A DNA stretch of 64,000 nucleotides, from contig NZ_JAUETR010000001.1 of NCBI RefSeq assembly GCF_032484785.1, forward strand, positions 2,297,501-2,361,500, read 5' to 3'. This document shows, piece after piece, positions 57,683 through 64,000 of this stretch. The notes below the pieces were generated by a model, which worked only from the letters and a program-made list of their open reading frames with translations, searched no databases and was not told where the DNA came from. The stretch comes from Bradyrhizobium sp. SZCCHNS1050. Its GTDB lineage: Bacteria > Pseudomonadota > Alphaproteobacteria > Rhizobiales > Xanthobacteraceae. The stretch's first letter is position 1, and each line of letters opens with the position of its first letter. Both the position numbers and the translations under genes were made by a program.

Positions 57683-59233
57683 TCAGCGCACGCCGTAGGC
57701 TTCGAACTCGCGGACGATGTTGGGGTCCATCGCCTTGGCGTTGGCGATGTCGAGCGCGCCCTCCTGCGCGGCGCCGTTACGCTGCTTGGCGAGACCGCGG
57801 CCATACAATGATGACGTCAGGCGCGGATTGATCTTCAGCGCCGCATCGAAATCGGCGATGGCGTTCTTGACCGCGCCGCTCTTGAGGTTGACCAGCCCGC
57901 GGCTATCGAGCGCGTCCACGAAATTCGGCCGCAGCCGCAGCGCCTCGTTGCAGTCGCGCAGCGCAGGTTGCAGCTCGCCGACGACGGTGCGCGCCCAGCA
58001 GCGGTTGTTGAGCGCCTCGACGTCCTTTGGATTGATTCGGATGGTGTCGTCGAAATCGCGGATCGCCTGCGCGTAGGCGCCCTTGCTCGCATACACCTGG
58101 CCGCGTCGGTACAGCGCGCCGGCATCCTCCGGATTGGCCGCGATCTTGGCGCTCAGGCTCTTGATCGTCGGATCGTCGGCGAACGGATCCTGCGCGGGCG
58201 CTGCTGGGGCCGCGGGCGCAGCAGGCGCGGCGGGCGCGACGTTCGCGATCACGGGAGATGGCGCGGGCGCCGGCGGCGCCGGAGCAACCGGCGCGGGCGA
58301 CGGGGTATCCACCTTCTGCACCGGCGTCGGCTGCGGCGCGGGCGGAGCCGGCGGCAGCGGTGACGGCACCGGCGGCGCCACCACGACCTGCGTCGGGGTC
58401 GGCGCAGGTACAGGTGCAGGCGCCGGCGCCGGCGCGGCATTGCTCTCGGCCGGCGGCGGCCTGACGCCATTGCCCGGCACGAAGGAGAAGTCCTCCGCCA
58501 ACGACGACGAGATCCACGGCACCTGCTCGCTGCGCGAGGCGCGGGTGACGCCGACGCGGGTGCGGTTCAGCGTCTCCTCGGCGGTGAGGTCGGGAACGCG
58601 GATCTCCTTCAGGAGCTCCTGCACGAACAGGCTGCGATCGCGCCCGCCATCCGTCACGACAGCGGACAGCGCCGCCGAGTACATCACCAAAGTACCGCTC
58701 GGTGCGATGACCGGCGCGAGGCCGGCCGAGGCGGTGCGGAACCTGCGCTCATAGGGATTGCGCCGGGAAGCATCGAGCAGCGCGATCTTCACGCCGGCGC
58801 CGCGGCTGTTGATCTCCTGCAGCACCTGCTCGAGGCTGATGCCGTCGCGCCGCACGTCGGCCTCCTGCCAGATCTGCGCATCGACCGGGATCATGTAGCT
58901 CTGCCGGCTCGACTGGATGCCGTAGCCGGAGAAGAACAGCAGCGCCACCGAGCCCGGCTTGATCTTGCCATAGAGCCGATCGAGGCCGCGGCGCATCGCG
59001 TCGCCGCCGGCATTTTCCAGCGTCTCGACGCTGAAACCGTCACGCTTCAACTCGTCGGTGAGATCGCGGGCATCGTTGACCGGTTCCTTGAGCGGCGCGT
59101 CAGCATCCGGATATTTCGCATTGCCGATCACCAGGGCGAAGCGGTCGCCGGCCGCGTGCGCGGGCCAGGAGACAACGGCCGAGAACGCGACGGAGAACAT
59201 CAGGCCGAGCGGCAACAGCAGGCGGAAAGTCAT
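57683..59233 (-). CDS. Caspase-fold (peptidase C14) protein with TPR repeats, catalytic dyad replaced by Tyr/Ser
   Basis: A 516-residue exported protein. After a signal peptide (RLLLPLGLMFSVAFSAVVSW, cut near AHAAG) comes a caspase p20-like domain (RFALVIGNAKYPDADAPLKE). The usual catalytic His motif GHG reads FFSGYGIQ (Tyr104) and the Cys motif DACR reads LLDASRRNP (Ser156), so the dyad is lost. A Pro/Ala-rich linker (about residues 265-375) leads to three TPR units (ALYRRGQVYASKGAYAQAIR onward). I recall His/Cys to Tyr/Ser as a recurrent variant among bacterial caspase homologs. ATG 59233 is chosen because the signal peptide begins there; 59311 is possible. OmpA-like gene follows. Confidence 0.87.
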   Translation of the reverse strand: MTFRLLLPLGLMFSVAFSAVVSWPAHAAGDRFALVIGNAKYPDADAPLKEPVNDARDLTDELKRDGFSVETLENAGGDAMRRGLDRLYGKIKPGSVALLFFSGYGIQSSRQSYMIPVDAQIWQEADVRRDGISLEQVLQEINSRGAGVKIALLDASRRNPYERRFRTASAGLAPVIAPSGTLVMYSAALSAVVTDGGRDRSLFVQELLKEIRVPDLTAEETLNRTRVGVTRASRSEQVPWISSSLAEDFSFVPGNGVRPPPAESNAAPAPAPAPVPAPTPTQVVVAPPVPSPLPPAPPAPQPTPVQKVDTPSPAPVAPAPPAPAPSPVIANVAPAAPAAPAAPAAPAQDPFADDPTIKSLSAKIAANPEDAGALYRRGQVYASKGAYAQAIRDFDDTIRINPKDVEALNNRCWARTVVGELQPALRDCNEALRLRPNFVDALDSRGLVNLKSGAVKNAIADFDAALKINPRLTSSLYGRGLAKQRNGAAQEGALDIANAKAMDPNIVREFEAYGVR

Positions 59234-59584
59234 CACGATGGCGGTCCAGCGGTCAGCAATCAGGCGCCGTCCAGCTTGCGCCGCGGCGACCATATCCCAC
59301 GCGTCAGGCATTATCAAATCGCCGTGACGGCACGTCAACCGCTTGCAGAGGTTGACGAATCGTCTGAGGCGGCGACCGCCCGCAGGAGCCTCTTGCGAGC
59401 TGCGGGCCATGACACGAGCGGACCATGCAACGATCCCGATGTCCTGCAATGTGAGATGCCTCACGCTGTGTCGCGGCAGCGCACCGTCCGGTTCGACCGC
59501 CACCGCGATTGGCGTCGATGCGATTGACCTCGATCCCCGCCGATGGCTCGATGACAGCCGCGCTCAACCAACGAGAAGGCCATC
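59234..59584. other. 351-bp divergent intergenic region
   Basis: It separates the caspase-like gene (left) from the MBL hydrolase (right). No gene or repeat recognised; it must contain both promoters, which I cannot place. Confidence 0.5.
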
Positions 59585-60391
59585 ATGGGGAACGCCGCCG
59601 AGATCTACGCGCTGCGCTATGCGACGATGTCGCCGCGCACGCCGCATATGAACTTCCTGCAGCCCGATCCGCACGACAGCACGGCGCAGGACCTCGACTA
59701 TTTCGTGTGGCTGATCCGCCGTGACGGGCGTGACATCCTGGTCGACACCGGCTTCAACGCCGCGGAGGCCGAGATTCGCCATCGTACCCTGACGCGCGAT
59801 CCGATCGATGCGCTCGCTTCCTTCGGCGTTGCGGCGGCCGACATCCGCGACATCATCGTGACCCATCTGCACTACGATCACGCCGGCAATCTCGACCGCT
59901 TCCCGAACGCGCGCTTTCACCTGCAGGAGCGCGAGATGGCGTATGCGACCGGACGCTGCATGTGCAACGGCATGCTGCGCTACCCGTTCACGGTCGAGCA
60001 CGTCACCACGATGGTGCGCCACGTCTATGGCGAGCGCGTCACCTTCCACAACGGCGACGGCGAGGTCGCGCCGGGCGTCACCGTGCACCGGGTCGGCGGC
60101 CATTCCGACGGGCTGCAGGTGGTGCGCGTCGACACCGCGCGCGGCCCGGTCGTGCTCGCCTCCGACGCCGCGCATTACTACGCCAACCTGCAGCGCCGCA
60201 GCCCGTTTCCGATCGTGCTCAACATCGGCGACATGATCCAGGGCTGGGAGATCATCGAGCGCCTCGCCGGGCATCCGGATCGATTCATTCCGGGCCACGA
60301 TCCGCTGGTGACCGAACTCTATCCGCGCGTGAGCGAGGCGGCCGATGCCTACGCACTGCATGTGGCGCCGTCTCGGTCGTTTGCGAGATAG
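59585..60391 (+). CDS. MBL-fold hydrolase of the N-acyl-homoserine-lactonase family
   Basis: A 268-residue metallo-hydrolase with an intact two-metal site: HxHxDH in IIVTHLHYDHAGNLDRFPNA, His in VHRVGGHSDGLQV, bridging Asp in VLASDAAHYYANL and His in FIPGHDPLVTELY. The layout and length fit AttM/AiiA-like lactonases, which open acyl-homoserine lactones and so quench quorum sensing; other lactones are possible. There is no signal peptide. A purine-rich AGAAGG lies about 8 bases before ATG 59585. Its neighbours give no operon. Confidence 0.87.
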   Translation: MGNAAEIYALRYATMSPRTPHMNFLQPDPHDSTAQDLDYFVWLIRRDGRDILVDTGFNAAEAEIRHRTLTRDPIDALASFGVAAADIRDIIVTHLHYDHAGNLDRFPNARFHLQEREMAYATGRCMCNGMLRYPFTVEHVTTMVRHVYGERVTFHNGDGEVAPGVTVHRVGGHSDGLQVVRVDTARGPVVLASDAAHYYANLQRRSPFPIVLNIGDMIQGWEIIERLAGHPDRFIPGHDPLVTELYPRVSEAADAYALHVAPSRSFAR

Positions 60392-60753
60392 CGGCGCGGC
60401 AGGACCAAGTGACGTGACAGGAATGAGCATCGTTTCCGCCATCCCGAGGCGGTGCTGATTTTCTTCGCCGTCATCGCCCGGCTCGAACGGGCGATCCAGG
60501 ACTCCGAGACGGACAGGCTCAATCACCACGGCCGCGGCGTACTGGACCACCCGCCTGCGCGGGTGATCGACGAAGCGCCGCGCGAACATGACACTTCGGT
60601 CTCGCGGCGCGTTTCGCGTCCGAGCTTTACTCATCGAGACACCCTCTTCTGAACAGAGGGCGCAGGGAGAGCCAGGCCTCGGCTGAGGCCTGCGGTCCGC
60701 CTGCGAGAAAAAATGCAGGCGGCAGAACCACAGGTACAGCCGAATGACCCGGC
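60392..60753. other. 362-bp intergenic region up to the IS element
   Basis: It carries a short inverted-repeat element at about 60467-60580 (GTCATCGCCCGGCTCGAACG, later CACCCGCCTGCGCGGGTGAT) and, from about 60600, the left part of structured repeat copy B. No gene is seen. Confidence 0.55.
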
Positions 60754-62175
60754 GGGCTCAAGCGGTGGTCGCAACACCAAGTGTTTTCATTCGTGACAGC
60801 AGCTCGTCAAGCGCTTCTGCTGGAGTTTTCCATCCTAGCGTCTTTCTCGGTCGGGAATTGAGCGCTGCGGCCACGGCGGCGATCTCGTCAGCATCGTAGA
60901 CGCTCAGATCGGTACCTTTCGGGAAGTACTGCCGCAGCAGGCCATTCGTGTTCTCGTTCGTGCCACGTTGCCAGGGGCTTCTTGGATCGCAGAAGTAGAT
61001 CTGAAGGTCTGTATCGATCTTGAGGTCACTGTGTTGAGCCATTTCGGTCCCCTGATCCCAGGTTAGCGAGCGGCGGAGTTCTTTGGGCAAGGTGACGATG
61101 GTGCGCGTGATCGCATCGCGTACCGCTTCAGCTCCGTGTCCGGAGAGCGCAGGCCCATCCTTCGTACGTGGGCCATCGTCAAACCCCGGCAGCCGTGGAA
61201 GGTGCAGGAGCATTGTAAACCGCGTGCTGCGTTCGACCAGCGTGCCGATTGCCGAGCTGGCGGAGCCGACGATCAGATCTCCTTCCCAATGTCCCGGCAC
61301 AGCTCGATCCGCGACTTCGGCCGGACGCTCACTGATCATGATCTCTGGCGATATGAAGCCTTTGCTGCGCTTCCGCGTACGCGCTCGGGGCACGCGCAGC
61401 GCACGTCCCGTTCGCAAACAGGACGACAACTCGCGTTTCAGCGCTCCTCGGCCCTGAACAAAAAGCGCCTGGTAAATGGCTTCGTGGCTGATGCGCATCG
61501 CCTCGTCATCCGGGAAGTCGATCGGTAAGCGCCGGGCAATCTGCTCGGGACTCCACGCTTTCGTCCACCCCTGATCCTGGCTAGAGCCCGCACGACCGGC
61601 CTTCCGCCGAACGCCGCCTGGAGGTGCGACAAACCCTGCAAGCCGCTCTTCAACATAAGCGCGCAAGGCGGCGTTGCTTGCAAGCTTGCTCGGCTTAGGA
61701 CGCCGGGCCGATCGATCTGCATGCCACTGGGCGGCCGTCGCCCGATAGGCCATCTTGCCGCCGTGCGTGGCCGCATTGCGATCGAGTTCACGGGAGATGG
61801 TCGAGGGAGATCGATTGAGACGCCGCGCTATCTCTCGTACAGAATGGCGCTGCGCATTCAGCAGCGCAATCTCTTCGCGCTCAGAAAAAGAGAGGTGCCG
61901 TCCGGAGAGCGGCTTCGCTGAAGGTCGGAACATTGCCGGTGCCACGCCGCCCGCTTTTCGAAATAATCGGGGGCCGACAGCATCCGATAATCCAGCAGCC
62001 AGCGCAGCATTCTCGCTGTTCAACCCAGCGGCAATCCCACGCCAAAATTTCTGCTGTTCCGCACGCCCCGCAACTGGTGGGCGCCCCAATGATCCCAGCT
62101 TGCCCCGCGTTGACCGTTTCTTTCGAATGCCCATCGCAACCTCCTCATCGAGTGTTGCGACGACCAATTGAATCC
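60754..62175. mobile_element. IS30-family insertion sequence
   Basis: A 1422-bp element with imperfect 24-bp terminal inverted repeats: 60754-60777 and 62152-62175, sharing the core GTCGCAACAC and TCAA at the same offset (about 18 of 24 positions match). It encodes one transposase. CCCGGC occurs on both sides (60748-60753 and 62179-62184) and may be or contain the target duplication, but the right copy is 3 bases away from the repeat end as I draw it, so the exact boundary is uncertain. It is inserted in the stem-loop of structured repeat B. Confidence 0.85.
60758..62134 (-). CDS. IS30-family transposase
   Basis: A 458-residue DDE transposase. An N-terminal helix-turn-helix (LSFSEREEIALLNAQRHSVR followed by EIARRLNRSPSTISREL) is the IS30 mark. 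The catalytic residues lie in GHWEGDLIVGSASSAIG (Asp), SLTWDQGTEMAQHSDL (Asp) and RGTNENTNGLLRQYFPKGTD (Glu). ATG 62134 has GAGGAGG 6 bases upstream. The stop codon lies inside the left terminal repeat. The frame is intact, so the element could still be active. Confidence 0.93.
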   Translation of the reverse strand: MGIRKKRSTRGKLGSLGRPPVAGRAEQQKFWRGIAAGLNSENAALAAGLSDAVGPRLFRKAGGVAPAMFRPSAKPLSGRHLSFSEREEIALLNAQRHSVREIARRLNRSPSTISRELDRNAATHGGKMAYRATAAQWHADRSARRPKPSKLASNAALRAYVEERLAGFVAPPGGVRRKAGRAGSSQDQGWTKAWSPEQIARRLPIDFPDDEAMRISHEAIYQALFVQGRGALKRELSSCLRTGRALRVPRARTRKRSKGFISPEIMISERPAEVADRAVPGHWEGDLIVGSASSAIGTLVERSTRFTMLLHLPRLPGFDDGPRTKDGPALSGHGAEAVRDAITRTIVTLPKELRRSLTWDQGTEMAQHSDLKIDTDLQIYFCDPRSPWQRGTNENTNGLLRQYFPKGTDLSVYDADEIAAVAAALNSRPRKTLGWKTPAEALDELLSRMKTLGVATTA

Positions 62176-62629
62176 ACCCCCGGCCCTCCCTGCGCGATGG
62201 CTTTACGATTTATACGCAGTCTCCTCGGTGACCGGCTTGTTTGTCACCGTGGCGACGACGCGCGCATCACGCGCGCCGCGCGGACCTCAGCGTCGGGAGG
62301 CCAGGACCCTGCGACTTCACCGTCCGCAGCATGGCGTACGTCCGCGTGCTCTCACGCTGCGCCCCGCCGCGGCCATCGCATCCCACCTCAACGCGTCGTG
62401 ACGTTCGCGAAAGCGCCCCTCTTCAATGAGGCGGGACGGGCGGAAGTCTCCACCTGATTTGCCCGACGGCACAAGCGATTTCTTTTTTACCGAACATCTG
62501 GACAGCCCAGATCAAGTTGAGATGACTGAATAAATTGGCCGCTACGCGCAGATGCAGCTTGACGTGCTCCGTCATTGCGAGGAGCGAAGCGACGAAGCAA
62601 TCCAACCGCCCCGGAATGATTGTGAACAT
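62176..62629. other. 454-bp intergenic region after the IS element
   Basis: It consists of the right part of structured repeat copy B (to about 62450) and a partial short inverted-repeat element at about 62570-62620 (CGTCATTGCGAGGAGCGAAG). No gene is seen. Confidence 0.55.
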
Positions 62630-63607
62630 TCAATGCAGCTCCACCTTCGCCTTCTTCGCCAGGTGGTCACCGAGGAATCGCACGTCCCAGTTGGTCAGCC
62701 GCACGCAGCCATGCGACTCCGACTTGCCGACCTTGGACGGCTCGGCCGTGCCGTGGATGCCGTAGCCGTTGCCGACCGACAGGCCGATCCAATAGGCGCC
62801 GACCGGGTTGTTCGGGCCGGGCTTGATGGTGAACGGCTTGCGCGACTTGACGCCCTTGAACTCGTAGTCCGGATTGTAGCGGTAGTTGGGATCGGCATCC
62901 CGCGAGGTGACCTTGAAGGTGCCGTCGGGCGTCGGCTTTTCGTCGCTGCCGACCGTGGCGGGAAACACCGCCACCAGCTTGCCGTCGCGGTCGAACGCCT
63001 GCACCGTGCCGGCGTCCTTGCTGATGTCGAGCCGCATGATGTCCGGCGACTTCTCGTCCGGCCTGATCACATTGGCGACGGCGATCTGCTCGCCCTCCTT
63101 GTCGAAGCTGGCCTTCGGATTGAGCGCCGACAGCAGCGCCTCGCTCATGTGGAATTTCTCGGCCAGCGCCTCGCGCGGCGAGGTGTAGCCGAGCGCCGGC
63201 AGGTCCTTCATATCCTCCATGTGCTGTGGCAGCTTCTTCAGGAACGGCCCTTTCACATCGTCGCGGGTGATCGTGTAGGAGACGATCGCCGGCGCCTGGT
63301 CGCCGCGCAGCAGCGCCTCCCACAGCTCGGGCGTCAGCTTCGCATCACCGGCAAGCTCCTTGGCGCGCGCGAACGCGGCGAGCGCCTTGCGCGCATTGTC
63401 GCCGAAGCGGCCGTCGATCTCGCCGGGAGAGACATGCGCGCGATCGAGCAGCACCTGGACGCGGATCGCCACCGGATCCATCTTCTCCTCGGCAGGCGGC
63501 CGCTTGCGCAGCTCGGCGCTGTTGACGGCGTCGGCGGTGAGCTCGGCGGAGAGCGCAGGCGTGACGACGACGGCGCAGAGCAGAAGCGGTATCCAGAGCC
63601 GAAGCAT
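62630..63607 (-). CDS. L,D-transpeptidase (YkuD domain), cell-wall cross-linking
   Basis: A 325-residue exported enzyme. A signal peptide (LRLWIPLLLCAVVVTPALSA) is followed by a peptidoglycan-binding-like helical part (VQVLLDRAHVSPGEIDGRFG), a middle region and a C-terminal YkuD domain. The catalytic motif is GYGIHGTAEPSKVGKSESHG followed by CVRLTNWD, giving the His-x(n)-SHGC(V/I)R pattern with catalytic Cys. It makes 3-3 cross-links or attaches proteins to peptidoglycan. ATG 63607 is preferred because the signal peptide begins there. Confidence 0.92.
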   Translation of the reverse strand: MLRLWIPLLLCAVVVTPALSAELTADAVNSAELRKRPPAEEKMDPVAIRVQVLLDRAHVSPGEIDGRFGDNARKALAAFARAKELAGDAKLTPELWEALLRGDQAPAIVSYTITRDDVKGPFLKKLPQHMEDMKDLPALGYTSPREALAEKFHMSEALLSALNPKASFDKEGEQIAVANVIRPDEKSPDIMRLDISKDAGTVQAFDRDGKLVAVFPATVGSDEKPTPDGTFKVTSRDADPNYRYNPDYEFKGVKSRKPFTIKPGPNNPVGAYWIGLSVGNGYGIHGTAEPSKVGKSESHGCVRLTNWDVRFLGDHLAKKAKVELH

Positions 63608-63807
63608 GGTCGTGAGTCCCAAGTGAAAGACGGCTGACATTCGGCAGCGTCAACGGCGACCCGGCCGAGAAGTTCGGCACCATCGGCTGAACGTCGCGGC
63701 ATCCTGGCGCGACTACCAGGGACGCGGGTCGGCTGGCCCGGCGGCGGTGCGTCTGCTATCCCGGCGACAGCCGTGCAATGAATTGGGTTCGCGAGGATCG
63801 GTTTCGG

Positions 63808-64000
63808 ATGGGACATGCCGCAATTGCCGCCACGATGCGCCGGATGCCGATGCTCGCCGCCGCCGGCCTGCTGGCGATGATCCAGGCTGCGGCAGCCGAT
63901 GACGGCGCGCCGAAGGGCGCCGCGGTCAGCGTGCTCAAGGCGACCAAGGCCTGCTTCGACAACACGGTCGAGGTGTCCGGCATGGTGCTGGCGCGCGACG
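63808..64000 (+). CDS. Start of a second RND-type periplasmic adaptor (cut by the window end)
   Basis: About 64 residues are visible, with the frame open at the window edge. A signal peptide-like stretch (PMLAAAGLLAMIQAAAADDG) is followed by VSVLKATKACFDNTVEVSGM and VLARD. This matches the adaptor at 55788-56714 in the K-A-x-K-A-C-F and V-x-G-x-V-x-A-R positions, so I call it a paralogous membrane-fusion protein. ATG 63808 has GAGGA 11 bases upstream; ATG 63835 is an alternative. The permease would be expected beyond the window. Confidence 0.72.
   Translation, partial: MGHAAIAATMRRMPMLAAAGLLAMIQAAAADDGAPKGAAVSVLKATKACFDNTVEVSGMVLARD

Larger units (their letters stand above)
60600..62450. repeat. 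Structured dispersed repeat, copy B (split by an IS30-family element)
   Basis: Copy B of the element at 8640-9040. Its left part is 60600-60753 and its right part 62179-62450, with the IS between them. The outer stem is GCGCAGGGAG (60660-60669) with CTCCCTGCGC (62186-62195); the inner hairpin is CCGCCTGC (60697-60704) with GCAGGCGG (60715-60722) and a 10-nt loop; a third hairpin has CAGGCCTC/GAGGCCTG arms with loop GGCT (60673-60692). Blocks such as CAGCGTCGGGAGGCCAGGACC are shared with copy A. Confidence 0.75.

Overview
The window is high-GC alphaproteobacterial chromosome. Gene content and intergenic repeats suggest a Bradyrhizobium or close relative: form-II coxSLM genes, an otsBA pair with its own permease, a homogentisate pathway with DUF1272 and DUF2783 genes, several class-I MCPs, RND efflux genes and dispersed structured intergenic repeats. 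The genus is inferred from general knowledge; no marker gene settles it.

Layout. 1-8.4 kb: core metabolism (edge fragment, class IV aminotransferase, HSL-type esterase, metY-metA, DUF763 protein, Nudix hydrolase, chemoreceptor). 8.4-13.8 kb: a ~400-bp structured repeat, then an AT-richer two-gene cassette (ABC/AAA ATPase plus a putative TOPRIM-like effector) lying between two 532-bp direct copies of the 3' end of an MFS gene; it looks like a horizontally acquired defence module. 13.8-16.2 kb: alpha/beta hydrolase and an AraC regulator. 16.29-23.25 kb: a 6.95-kb island in the 3' end of tRNA-Ser(GGA), bounded by an exact 17-bp direct repeat. It carries a tyrosine integrase, a serine recombinase, a large protein with a HEPN-like motif, two small membrane proteins and an unknown/PIN gene pair. 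Triplets of 12-bp iterons lie just inside each end, and a third triplet lies in the middle. 23.5-30.4 kb: trehalose synthesis operon (permease-otsB-otsA) and a second chemoreceptor. 30.6-36 kb: aerobic CO-dehydrogenase-like coxSLM (form II motif) with a terminator, then a racemase of the CaiB/BaiF family. 36-45 kb: tyrosine/homogentisate catabolism (hppD with a divergent Lrp regulator; fahA, hmgA, MBL-fold protein, DUF2783 protein and FAD monooxygenase, with a divergent MarR regulator). 45-64 kb: adenylate cyclase, AsmA protein, Crp-type regulator, GT39-like membrane transferase, RND pump with adaptor, OmpA-like protein, a caspase-fold protein that lacks the catalytic dyad, an AHL-lactonase-like hydrolase, an IS30-family element inserted in a second copy of the structured repeat, an L,D-transpeptidase, and the start of another RND adaptor.

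Most promising leads: (1) the ATPase/effector cassette and its duplicated flanks; (2) the tRNA-Ser island, whose three period-12 iteron triplets suggest integrase arm sites and a composite history; (3) the structured repeat family, where compensatory base changes between the two copies support conserved helices; (4) the Tyr/Ser pseudo-caspase next to an OmpA gene. All coordinates and motifs were read by eye. Family names come from motif recognition, not from database searches.
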